From contig DASRHG010000146.1 of assembly GCA_035650655.1 (NCBI GenBank), positions 1 to 64,000 on the forward strand: a DNA stretch of 64,000 nucleotides, written 5' to 3'. Source of the stretch: DASRHG01 sp035650655 (GTDB lineage Bacteria; Desulfobacterota; Binatia; DP-6). A model generated the notes under the pieces. The model worked only from the letters and a program-made list of their open reading frames with translations. It was not told where the DNA came from and did not search any database. Both the position numbers and the translations under genes were made by a program. Positions 43,526 through 51,226 of the stretch are shown piece after piece (the first letter of the stretch is position 1; each line of letters begins with the position of its first letter).

Positions 43526-45187
43526 ATGGCGGGAAGACGCGTCCTCATCGTCGGCGGTGTGGCGGCCGGCGCCTCGTGCGCGACGCGGCTCCGGCGCCTC
43601 GACGAGACGGCGGAGATCGTCCTCTTCGACCGCGGCCCGCACGTCTCCTTCGCGAACTGCGGCCTCCCCTACTTCGTCGGCGACGTGATCCGCGACGAGG
43701 CGACGCTCTTCGTCGCCTCGCCGGAGCTGTTCCGGGAGCGGTTCGCGATCGAGGTGCGGACCCGCCACGAGGTGACCGCCGTCGACCGTGCCCGCCGGAC
43801 GATCACGGTGCGCGACCTCCGCACCGGCGCCGCGCGCGAAGAGCCGTACGACGTGCTCGTGCTCGCGCCGGGCGCCGCGCCGATCCGGCCCCCGATGCCC
43901 GGCATCGACCTCCCGGGCATCTTCGCCGTGCGCACGATTCCCGACACCGTCAGCATCCGGCGCTGGATCGCGGAGCGGCACGCGCGGCGCGCGCTCGTCG
44001 TCGGCGGCGGCTTCATCGGGCTCGAGATGGCGGAGAACCTTGTGCACCGCGGGCTCGCCGTGACGGTCCTCGAGAAGCTCCGGCAGGTGATGCCGCCCCT
44101 CGACCCCGAGATGGCCGAGGCCGTCGGCGAGCGGCTCGTCGCGCACGGTGTCGCGCTGCGGCTCGGCGACGGGCTCGCGCGCTTCGAGCCCGACGGCGAC
44201 GCGCTCGCGGCAGTCACGGAGCGCGGCGAGCGCGTGCTCGCCGACCTCGTGATCCTCGCGATCGGCGTGCGGCCGGAGACGACGCTCGCGGTCGCGGCGG
44301 GGCTGCCGCTCGGGCCGCGGGGCGGGATCCTCGTCGACGCGCGGATGCGGACGCCCGACCCCCGGGTGTGGGCCGTCGGCGACGCCGTCGAGGTCCGGGA
44401 CGTCGTCACGGGGCAGGAGACGATCCTCCCGCTCGCCGGCCCCGCGAACCGGCAGGGCCGCATCGCCGCCGACACGATCTGCGGCCGGGCGACGGAGTTT
44501 CGCGGCGTGCAGGGCACGGCCGTCGTCGGCCTCTTCGGTCTCATCGCCGCGTGCACGGGGGCGAGCGAGAAGGGGCTCCGGCGCGCCGGCGTCACGCGCT
44601 TCGAGCGTGTCTACCTCCACCCGGGGCACCACGCGGGCTACTACCCGGGCGCCCGCCCGATCCACCTGAAGGTCCTCTTCACGGTGCCCGACGGCCGCGT
44701 TCTCGGCGCGCAGGCCGTGGGCGAGGAGGGCGTCGAGAAGCGGATCGACGTGATCGCGATCGCGATCCAGCTCGGCGCGACGGTCCGCGATCTCGCCGAG
44801 GCCGAGCTCTGCTACGCGCCGCAGTTCGGCGCCGCGAAGGACCCGGTCAACGTGGCCGGCATGATCGCCGCGAACTACCTGGACGGAGACATGCCGCTCG
44901 CCGACTGGGCGACCGTCGGCGCGGACGGCGCCGTCGTCCTCGATGTGCGCGAGCCGGCGGAGTTCGCCGCGGGCCACGTACCGGGCGCGGTGAACATCCC
45001 CCTCTCGGCGCTCCGCCGCCGCTGCACGGAGCTGCCGCGCGACCGCGACATCGCCGTCTCCTGCGGCGTCGGGCAACGGGCGTACTACGCCGTGCGGTTC
45101 CTCCGCCAGCACGGCTACCGCGCCGCGAACCTCTCCGGCGGCTACACGACCTGGCGCGCGCTCCGCGCCGCCGCGGGCGACGGGTAG
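43526..45187 (+). CDS. CoA-disulfide reductase-like FAD oxidoreductase with rhodanese domain
   Basis: A 553-residue pyridine nucleotide-disulfide oxidoreductase fused to a rhodanese domain. The FAD-binding GGVAAGASCATRLRR is at the N-terminus. The single redox Cys45 in SFANCGLPYFVG is typical of CoA-disulfide reductases and CoA-dependent polysulfide reductases. A second GXGXXG-type motif (VVGGGFIGLEMAE) binds NAD(P)H. The rhodanese domain (about 465-553) has LDVREPAEF and an active loop CGVGQR. Together they reduce CoA disulfide, persulfides or polysulfide. It is intact despite lying among broken genes. The ATG at 43526 is chosen from the family start. The 150 bp upstream hold no recognised gene. 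Confidence 0.88.
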   Translation: MAGRRVLIVGGVAAGASCATRLRRLDETAEIVLFDRGPHVSFANCGLPYFVGDVIRDEATLFVASPELFRERFAIEVRTRHEVTAVDRARRTITVRDLRTGAAREEPYDVLVLAPGAAPIRPPMPGIDLPGIFAVRTIPDTVSIRRWIAERHARRALVVGGGFIGLEMAENLVHRGLAVTVLEKLRQVMPPLDPEMAEAVGERLVAHGVALRLGDGLARFEPDGDALAAVTERGERVLADLVILAIGVRPETTLAVAAGLPLGPRGGILVDARMRTPDPRVWAVGDAVEVRDVVTGQETILPLAGPANRQGRIAADTICGRATEFRGVQGTAVVGLFGLIAACTGASEKGLRRAGVTRFERVYLHPGHHAGYYPGARPIHLKVLFTVPDGRVLGAQAVGEEGVEKRIDVIAIAIQLGATVRDLAEAELCYAPQFGAAKDPVNVAGMIAANYLDGDMPLADWATVGADGAVVLDVREPAEFAAGHVPGAVNIPLSALRRRCTELPRDRDIAVSCGVGQRAYYAVRFLRQHGYRAANLSGGYTTWRALRAAAGDG

Positions 45188-45191
45188 GGGG

Positions 45192-45623
45192 TCAGCGGCG
45201 CCCCGCGCCGCGGCCGCCGCTCCACAGCGGCACGCCCCGGTCGTCGCGGAGCGTGAGCGTCTCGTCGCCCTTCTTCAGCTCCTGGGCGACGATGGCCGGC
45301 TCGCCGCCGAGCGTCGTGCGCGAGCCCTTCACGACGACGCGGTCGCCGGGGCCGACCTTCAGCTTCGCCTTCCCGACGTACCAGTCGGGGCCGAGCGACA
45401 CGGGGATCGTCTCCGTGTCGGTCTTGAGGACGAGGTGGACGCCGGTGCCGCGGCCGCGCGGGCTCGCGACGTGCTCGACGCGCAGCACCTCGCCGCTCAA
45501 GGTGGTGACCGTGCTCGGGTCGAAGTGTACCGGACCGCGGCTCCGGCGGGCCGGCCGTGCGGCGGCGATCGACGCGGCGGCGACGATGCCGGCGACGAGG
45601 GACAGGCTCCGGATGGCGTCCAT
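45192..45623 (-). CDS. Secreted small beta protein (OB-fold-like), function unknown
   Basis: A 143-residue protein with a signal peptide (1-22, cut near IAAA). The mature part (35-130) is strand-rich: VTTLSGEVLRVEHV, GVHLVLKTDTETIPVSLGP, GDRVVVKGSRTTLGGEPAI and a C-terminal LTLRDDRGVPLWSGG. The pattern suggests a periplasmic OB-fold or cofactor-binding barrel seen in many Gram-negative genomes without known role. It converges with the CoA-disulfide reductase gene (4-bp gap). Confidence 0.65.
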   Translation of the reverse strand: MDAIRSLSLVAGIVAAASIAAARPARRSRGPVHFDPSTVTTLSGEVLRVEHVASPRGRGTGVHLVLKTDTETIPVSLGPDWYVGKAKLKVGPGDRVVVKGSRTTLGGEPAIVAQELKKGDETLTLRDDRGVPLWSGGRGAGRR

Positions 45624-45699
45624 GCGTTCTCCTCCCGACGCCGAAGAAAAGCACGTTCCGTGCCGCGCTCCAACGCCGTGCCACCAGGCCGACGCCCGA

Positions 45700-46221
45700 G
45701 CGTCCCGCCTCCTGCCAGAGCTCCCAGGCCGCGACCTCGTCGCGGAACGCGAGCGCCGCGTGCTACGCGAAGTTTCGGAAGTACGACGGATCGCGGGGAG
45801 GCCACGCGCTCTTCACGTTCTGTGGGCACGAGATGCAGGACGGCGAACCCTTGCACGAGCTGCCGGCCGCCCAGTCCGGCGTGTCCTTCAGGACGGCGAT
45901 CACGGAAAACCCCTGCGCATGCGCGCCGTGGATCAGTTGGCCCTGCGCGCCCCAGTCGTACACGCCCTGCTGCTTCTCGATCTGGTCCCATCCGAGGAAG
46001 AGGCGCACCCAACCGAAGCCCGCCGCGCGTGCTCGCTCGAAGCCGTCGGGCGGCAGATAGCCCCAGGGCGGCTGGTTGACTCCGTAGCGGACCGCGCTGC
46101 ACGGTGCGCCGGCGTTGCAGCCGCCCGAGGCCGCGCCATCCGTGGCGGTGGCGGCGAACGCTGCGATGACGATCCACAGGACGGCTTGCGCTCGGGTCGA
46201 CACGGCGCGACCTTCGGACAT
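45700..46221 (-). pseudogene. Broken glycoside-hydrolase-like gene (nonsense mutation)
   Basis: The open part (46221 to 45763) codes for 152 residues: a signal-like segment, then YGVNQPPWGYLPPDGFERA, FGWVRLFLGWDQIEKQQG and DWGAQGQLIHGAHAQG, the N-terminal part of a TIM-barrel glycosidase (GH39/GH5-like). It stops at TAG 45763 after SYFRNFA. Downstream of that stop the same frame continues HAALAFRDEVAAWELWQEAG, which resembles the strand bearing the acid/base Glu (usually WNEP). The gene is thus interrupted by a stop and degraded further on. Confidence 0.7.
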
Positions 46222-46334
46222 CCGCCGCGCCTGATGCCACGAAATATGCTGCGGGCCGCAACATGACGGCGCCCGACGCGCGCGCCCCGCGCCGTCCGCG
46301 CGCGCGCCGGCCGCAGTCGCCGACGGTCGCCGGC

Positions 46335-47501
46335 TCAGCGGCGGCGGCAGAAGAAGAAGTGCCGCTCCTCGCTGATGACGACTTCCTTCTTCACGCGGAA
46401 CCCGTGCTCCATGAGGAGCGTGCGCAGCACGGCCGGCGAGGGCACGAAGAACGTCGTCGGATCGCCTCGGAAGCCCTTTCCGTCGTAGCACGTCAACGAA
46501 GGCGTACTCACCTGCGATTCCACGGCGATCCACCCGCCCGGATGCGTCAACGCGCGGAGCTTGACGAGCGCGTCGCAGAAGTTCGGGACGTGATAAAAGA
46601 CGCCGAGGAAGAGGATCAGGTCGAACGGCGACGTCTCCGGGACGTCGAACAGGTCCTGGTGGCGAAACTCGACGCCCGCCGCGAGGACCTCGTTGCAGAA
46701 GCGCGCCTGCGCGACGAAGGAGCCGGACGTTCCCTGGTCAATGTCGATCCCGACCACGTCCGCTCCGCGTTCGCGCATCCGGAAGGAGTAGAAGCCGGCA
46801 TTGCACCCGACGTCGAGGACCCGCAGGCCCGTGAGTCGCGCGGGTATGACCTTCTTGATGCGCTCCCACAGGCCCCACGGGATGTTTTGCCCGGGGAAGG
46901 AGTTCGTGGGGTCGTCCAGATCCTTCGTGAATATCCCGTCTCCGAGGGGGACGTTCTGGAACCAGGGGCGGAGTTCGCGGATGCGGGCGAGAATTTCCGC
47001 GCGCGTCATCGTGGTCACGGGGCGCTGTGTCCCAGAGTTCGACGCGATCTTCAAGCACGCCGCGAGCCCGCGGGCGGAAACCCGGCACAAAACCGTCTCC
47101 TCCAACTGCCGCTGGCGGCAATACGCCGCCAGCGTCGCGACGGTCCACGTGGAGAATGGCAAACCGCGCTCTCGCGGACTTGAGAGCGCGACGTCGACGA
47201 GTTCGCGTGACTGTTCCGGAGTCACAGTCGGGATGCGGCCCCGTGGATTTGGGACCCGCTCGAAGGTCCGCAACCCGCTCGCGTTGAAGCGATCGACCCA
47301 GAAGTATGCGACCGTGACGTGGCAGCCGACCCGCCGCGCACCCGTCGGGACCGACGCGCCGCTCCGGGCTGCCGCCACACTCCGATATCGCTGGTGGATG
47401 CGTGCCGGTAATCTAAGGTCCTTGAGTTTCGCCGTGAGAACCCGCTGCTCGGCGGCAGTCAGTCGGCGCAGCGCAACCCGCTCTGGCTTCCCCTTCGCCA
47501 T
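46335..47501 (-). CDS. IS630-type HTH fused in frame to a SAM-dependent methyltransferase
   Basis: One open frame of 388 codons with two parts. Residues 1-150 resemble the N-terminal helix-turn-helix of IS630 transposases (VTVAYFWVDRFNASGLRTF, GRIPTVTPEQSRELVDVALS, STWTVATLAAYC). Residues 165-388 are a class I methyltransferase, starting MTRAEILARIRELRPWFQNV at 47009, with motif I VLDVGCNAGFYSF and VVGIDID, then LGVFYHVPNFCDALVKL. The methyltransferase resembles CmoB-like tRNA or small-molecule enzymes. It probably once started at 47009 (224 residues). Whether the fusion is translated from 47501 is unknown. The GC content seems slightly lower than in its neighbours. Confidence 0.7.
   Translation of the reverse strand: MAKGKPERVALRRLTAAEQRVLTAKLKDLRLPARIHQRYRSVAAARSGASVPTGARRVGCHVTVAYFWVDRFNASGLRTFERVPNPRGRIPTVTPEQSRELVDVALSSPRERGLPFSTWTVATLAAYCRQRQLEETVLCRVSARGLAACLKIASNSGTQRPVTTMTRAEILARIRELRPWFQNVPLGDGIFTKDLDDPTNSFPGQNIPWGLWERIKKVIPARLTGLRVLDVGCNAGFYSFRMRERGADVVGIDIDQGTSGSFVAQARFCNEVLAAGVEFRHQDLFDVPETSPFDLILFLGVFYHVPNFCDALVKLRALTHPGGWIAVESQVSTPSLTCYDGKGFRGDPTTFFVPSPAVLRTLLMEHGFRVKKEVVISEERHFFFCRRR
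47010..47501 (-). mobile_element. IS630-like transposase remnant (HTH part only)
   Basis: The N-terminal 164 codons of the fused frame match only the DNA-binding half of IS630/Tc1-type transposases; no DDE catalytic domain follows. No terminal inverted repeats or TA duplications could be identified with confidence. It is interpreted as the leftover of an insertion that placed the transposase start before a methyltransferase gene. Confidence 0.6.
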
Positions 47502-47561
47502 CCCACCCCTCCCCGGGCGCGGGATGGCAGACGGAGTTCGGGGGATCCAGTTGGACCGACA

Positions 47562-48008
47562 CTAGTCGTGGACGTCGGTTCGCCGGAGCGTCCAGCCGCC
47601 GCGTCCGTCCTTGCCCGGCAGCAGCTCCAGGCGGACGAGCTCCGACGGGCCCACGTCGAAGTGCACGGGCTCCGACGTCCACGCCTTGTCGTCCTCGGAC
47701 GTGGGGTCGTAGGGGTCGTGCGAGGAGGCCATCACGGAGTACGAGCCGGGCGCGACGAACGTGCACACCGCCTGCCCGCCGAGGAGAGCGAAGGACTGTG
47801 GCGTCGTGACGAAGACGCGCGCGTCGCGGACGTTGAGCGCGCCCTCGTTGCGCGGCCGCTCGATGCAGACCTCGGATGACAGCGCGCGGTCCGCTGGTCT
47901 ATAGAGCGGCAGCTCGGGCGGCGCCGGCTCGCGGTGGCGCCAGAAGCAGCCGCTCGCGAGCAAGGAAACGACGAGTGCCACACTGCCGACCGTCCGTCCG
48001 CACCCCAT
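47562..48008 (-). CDS. Putative lipoprotein, function unknown
   Basis: A 148-residue protein with a lipoprotein signal: MGCGRTVGSVALVVSLLASGC, lipobox ASGC at 18-21. The mature part contains EVCIERPRNEGALNVRDARVF and a strand-rich domain with YSVMASSHDPYDP. It is probably outer-membrane anchored. No family was recognised. The ATG at 48008 stands back to back with the sirtuin-like gene (52-bp gap). Confidence 0.6.
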   Translation of the reverse strand: MGCGRTVGSVALVVSLLASGCFWRHREPAPPELPLYRPADRALSSEVCIERPRNEGALNVRDARVFVTTPQSFALLGGQAVCTFVAPGSYSVMASSHDPYDPTSEDDKAWTSEPVHFDVGPSELVRLELLPGKDGRGGWTLRRTDVHD

Positions 48009-48060
48009 GGCCGCCGGCCATAGTGCCCGACGCGGACGCGGTCAAGCCGAACGCCGCGCC

Positions 48061-48621
48061 ATGACGCCGCTCGAGGCGCTCGCCGCCGCCTGGCGCGCCG
48101 CGGAGTCCGTCGTCGTCCTGACGGGCGCCGGGCTCTCGACGGCGTCCGGCATCCCGGACTTCCGCTCGCCGGCCGGACGCTGGGAGCGCTACCGTCCGGT
48201 CCCGCTGCCCGACTTCCTCGCGCGCGCGGGACGGGTCGCGCTCCTCGTCACGCAGAACGTCGACGGCCTTCACGAGCGGAGCGGCTTTCCCGCGGACCGG
48301 CTGGTGAGCGTCCACGGCGCGGACTCGGCCGTCGAGTGCATGCGCTGCCACCGGCGGGCGCCGCGCGAGGTGGCGCAGGCCGCGTGGGAGGCGGGGACGG
48401 CGGTGCCGCGCTGTCCCTGCGGCGGCCCCTGGAAGCCGGACGCGGGGACGTCGCTCGTCGTCGGCCCCGTGAACGAGATGTTCCCGGTCGCCCGCGCGGC
48501 GGGCGCGCGCACCGCGATCCTCACGGCGTCCGAGACGCCCTTCGACGCGGCCGCGGACTGGAAGCTCGACGGCGCGCTCGCGGAGGTGCTTCCCGCGCTC
48601 CGCGACGTGGTCCTCGGCTGA
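48061..48621 (+). CDS. Sirtuin (Sir2-like) protein missing two internal blocks
   Basis: A 186-residue Sir2-family protein, short against the usual 230-250. The NAD motif GAGLSTASGIPDFRSP (22-37), TQNVDGLH (64-71), catalytic His85 in SVHG, the zinc cysteines 93, 96, 118 and 120, and SLVVGPVNEM are all recognisable. Two segments are missing in frame: about 35 residues between DFLAR (55) and AGRVALL, and about 30 between GGPWKPD (127) and AGTSLVV. The latter removes the strand and loop of the NAD pocket. The reading frame is intact, so a protein is made, but deacylase activity is doubtful. ATG 48061. Confidence 0.75.
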   Translation: MTPLEALAAAWRAAESVVVLTGAGLSTASGIPDFRSPAGRWERYRPVPLPDFLARAGRVALLVTQNVDGLHERSGFPADRLVSVHGADSAVECMRCHRRAPREVAQAAWEAGTAVPRCPCGGPWKPDAGTSLVVGPVNEMFPVARAAGARTAILTASETPFDAAADWKLDGALAEVLPALRDVVLG

Positions 48622-48636
48622 GGGAGGAGGAGAGCC

Positions 48637-49635
48637 ATGGCGGAGAAGATCGGCATCGTCCCGTTCTGGAAGGGCTACGACCGCGCCGCCGTCCTGCGCG
48701 CGGCCCGGCTCGCCGAGGAGCGCGGCTACGACTCGATCTGGATCCCCGAGGCGTGGGGCTACGAGCAGTTCCAGCTGCTCGCGGAGATCGCCGTCGCGAC
48801 GCGGCGCTTGAAGCTCGGGACGGGCATCGCGAACGTCTTCAGCCGCTCCGCGGCGCTCCTCGCCATGAGCGCCGCGACGCTGGACGAGATCTCGGAGGGG
48901 CGCGCGCTCCTCGGCCTCGGCACGAGCGGGAAGAACGTGGTCGAGAGCTTCCACGGCGTCCCGTACCGCAAGCCGCTCACGCGGCTTTGCGAGACGATCC
49001 GCATCTGCCGCACGCTCTGGCGCGGCGAGCGCCTGGCACCCGAACTCTCGACGCTCTCCTCCCTGCGGCACTTCAAGCTCGAGATGCGGCCCCGCCGTCC
49101 CGACATCCCGATCTACGTCGCATCGCTCCAGGAACGGGCGATCCGCGAAGTCGGCCGCCTCGCCGACGGCTGGCTGCCGACGTTCTGGCCCTACGAGCAC
49201 CTCGAGGACGGGCGCGCGCTCCTCGCTGCCGGCGCGCGGGAGGCCGGGCGCGATCCGGCCGCGATCGAGATCGCGCCGTTCGTGGCGATCGTGCCGCTCG
49301 ACGACCTCGACGCCGCGCGCACCATGGTGAAGCCGACGGTCGCCTTCTACATCGGCGGCATGGGCGTCTACTACCACGCGCTCTTCTGCCGCTACGGCTT
49401 CGCGGAGACGGCCGACCGCGTCCGCGCGCTCTGGGCCGACGGCAGGCGGCGGGAGGCGGTGGCGGCGGTGAGCGACGCGCTGGTCGACGCGATCGCGATC
49501 TGCGGGCCGCCGGCGCGCTGCCGCGAGCGTCTCGCCGACTGGCGGCGCCACGGCGTCGGAAGCGCGCTCATGACGCTCCCGAGCGGGGTGCCCCCGGAGG
49601 TCACGGAGCAGCTTCTCCGGGCGATGGCGCCGTAG
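48637..49635 (+). CDS. LLM-class (luciferase-like) flavin-dependent oxidoreductase
   Basis: A 332-residue TIM-barrel oxidoreductase of the luciferase-like monooxygenase family, using FMN or F420. LAEERGYDSIWIPEAWGYE, KLGTGIANVFSRSAALLAM, LGLGTSGKNVVE and DGWLPTFWP are characteristic, and the N-terminus is normal. A strong GGAGGAGGAG ribosome-binding site stands before ATG 48637, 15 bp after the sirtuin-like gene. Relatives oxidise alkanals, methylene-H4MPT or xenobiotics; the substrate here is unknown. LLM proteins with this layout are numerous in soil Rokubacteria-like genomes (general knowledge). Confidence 0.88.
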   Translation: MAEKIGIVPFWKGYDRAAVLRAARLAEERGYDSIWIPEAWGYEQFQLLAEIAVATRRLKLGTGIANVFSRSAALLAMSAATLDEISEGRALLGLGTSGKNVVESFHGVPYRKPLTRLCETIRICRTLWRGERLAPELSTLSSLRHFKLEMRPRRPDIPIYVASLQERAIREVGRLADGWLPTFWPYEHLEDGRALLAAGAREAGRDPAAIEIAPFVAIVPLDDLDAARTMVKPTVAFYIGGMGVYYHALFCRYGFAETADRVRALWADGRRREAVAAVSDALVDAIAICGPPARCRERLADWRRHGVGSALMTLPSGVPPEVTEQLLRAMAP

Positions 49636-49647
49636 CCCGCGCCGGCG

Positions 49648-50142
49648 CTACTCGCCGGGCGGCGGGGGCCCGAGGAGCTGCCGCATCTCGGCCCGGAGCG
49701 CCTTCATGCGGGTGTGGATCCGGGCCGCGCGCTCGAGCTGCGCGGGCGTCAGGATGCCGCGCAGCTCGAGGGCCACGGCGAGCCCTTCGCGCATCAGGTC
49801 GGCCCGGGCCTTTGCGGCCTGCTCGGCGACGGCGTCGACGGCGTGCGGATCGAGCGTCCCGGTCGAGAAGAGCTTCTCGGCGAGCGCCTCGTGCGCGTTC
49901 CGCGCCGCGTCGCGGAGTCTCTCGAGCTTCTCGTGATGCGCCTTCAGGACGTCGCGCATCTTCTGCGTCTGCTCCGGCGTCAGGTCGAGCGCCTGCATCA
50001 GCCGGCCGTACATCACGCCGCCCGGGCCGCCGAGCATCTCGCGGTGGGAAGGAGGCCCGCCGAAGCGGCCGTGCGCGAAGGCGAGCGCGCCGGTCGCGAG
50101 GGTGAGCGCCACGACGGCGCTCGCCGAGATTCTCCGAGTCAT
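49648..50142 (-). CDS. Spy/CpxP-like periplasmic stress protein
   Basis: A 164-residue exported protein: signal peptide 1-23 (cut after ALAFA), then a His/Gly-rich start and an all-helical body with paired LTPEQTQKMRDVLKAHHEK and LTPAQLERAARIH motifs. These LTxxQ repeats define the Spy/CpxP/ZraP family of periplasmic chaperones and metal sensors. It lies just downstream of an ECF sigma/anti-sigma pair on the same strand (16-bp gap), so it is probably part of that envelope-stress regulon, an arrangement also known for CnrX/heavy-metal systems. Confidence 0.85.
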   Translation of the reverse strand: MTRRISASAVVALTLATGALAFAHGRFGGPPSHREMLGGPGGVMYGRLMQALDLTPEQTQKMRDVLKAHHEKLERLRDAARNAHEALAEKLFSTGTLDPHAVDAVAEQAAKARADLMREGLAVALELRGILTPAQLERAARIHTRMKALRAEMRQLLGPPPPGE

Positions 50143-50158
50143 CGATGCCCTCCTTCTC

Positions 50159-50602
50159 CTACTCGTCGAGCCACGCGTCGTCGTCCGCCGCCCCGTCGTC
50201 GAGGGCGCTCACCCGAACCGCGACGTCGTCCCCGGCGGGCACGTCGCTCGCGGCGAAGAGCGCCGTCGAGACCTCGTCGAGCGAGCGCGAAATGTCGATC
50301 GCGGCGGACGCCGTGCGGACCGGCGGCGGAGCCGCGGGACGCGTCCAGAGGATCACCGCGACCTCGGCGGCCGCGACGGCGAGCGCCGGGATGAGCCAGG
50401 CGCCGCCCGCGAGCACCGGCCGCCGCGCCGCGAGCGGCGGCGGTCCGTCGCGGACGACGCGGGCGAGGAGCTCGACGTCGTCGACGAGCGTGCGGTAGCG
50501 CCGCGCGCAGTCGTCGCACGCGTCCACGTGCGCGCGCTCCGCCGCCGAGCCGTCCCCGTCGTGGAGCCGGAAGAGGGCACGATCGTCGAGACATGCGGTC
50601 AT
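50159..50602 (-). CDS. Zinc-finger anti-sigma factor
   Basis: A 147-residue membrane anti-sigma factor. The cytosolic N-terminus carries the ZAS motif HVDACDDC (HxxxCxxC, about residues 25-32). One transmembrane helix (about 65-85, GGAWLIPALAVAAAEVAVIL) leads to a periplasmic acidic tail. It would hold the ECF sigma factor encoded just upstream until an envelope signal releases it. It overlaps the sigma gene by 4 nt, which ensures balanced synthesis. ATG 50602. Confidence 0.85.
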   Translation of the reverse strand: MTACLDDRALFRLHDGDGSAAERAHVDACDDCARRYRTLVDDVELLARVVRDGPPPLAARRPVLAGGAWLIPALAVAAAEVAVILWTRPAAPPPVRTASAAIDISRSLDEVSTALFAASDVPAGDDVAVRVSALDDGAADDDAWLDE

Positions 50603-51171
50603 CGGTCGTCTCCCAGGGCGTCCCGCAGCCGCCGCACGGCGCGGAAGAGATGGCGTTTGACGCTGCCGCCGTCGATGCCGAGGAGTGCGGCCGTCTCCTG
50701 CGTCGACCAGCCCTCGACGTAGCGGAGCGCGAAGACCTCGCGCTGGCGGGGCGGGAGCTTCGAGAACGCGCGCCAGATCCGGCGCCGCCGCTCGCCGCTC
50801 AGGACGTGGGCCTCCGGCGTCGCCGGGCTCGGCGCGTGGCGGTCGTCGAACGCCTCGCCGCCGCGGCGCCACCACCGCCACCACCCGGAGCGCCGCCGGT
50901 CGTGGCACGCGTTGACGGCCACCTGCGTGATCCAGCGCCCCCACGCGATCGGCCGCGTCCCCGCCTGGCATTCGTGGAGCACCTTGAGGAAGACCTCCTG
51001 GGCCACGTCGTCGCCCTCGCTCGCGTCGCCGAGGAGCACCCGACAGAGGCGCATCACCCGGTCATGGTGCGCCTGGTAGAGCTCCTCGTAGCGTGGCTCG
51101 GACTCCGCCGGCGCCTCGAGCCTCGGCCGGCCGCGGCCCCCCTCGGACGACGGTTCGCGGTGCGCCCTCAC
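50599..51171 (-). CDS. ECF RNA polymerase sigma factor
   Basis: A 190-residue sigma-70 family ECF factor. Region 2 (about 28-95) has YEELYQAHHDRVMRLCR and DDVAQEVFLKVL. Region 4 (about 135-185) has LPPRQREVFALRYVEGWST and QETAALLGIDGGSVKRHLFRA. A Trp/Arg-rich linker joins them. It starts at GTG 51171 and is followed by its anti-sigma factor and a Spy-like protein, so it likely controls an envelope or metal stress response. No clear autoregulated ECF promoter could be identified in the 55 bp upstream. Confidence 0.9.
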   Translation of the reverse strand: MRAHREPSSEGGRGRPRLEAPAESEPRYEELYQAHHDRVMRLCRVLLGDASEGDDVAQEVFLKVLHECQAGTRPIAWGRWITQVAVNACHDRRRSGWWRWWRRGGEAFDDRHAPSPATPEAHVLSGERRRRIWRAFSKLPPRQREVFALRYVEGWSTQETAALLGIDGGSVKRHLFRAVRRLRDALGDDR

Positions 51172-51226
51172 CCTGGAGTTCCCTCGCCGCCTGACGTAGC
51201 AGCGGCGCGATCGGTTGACCGTGCCG

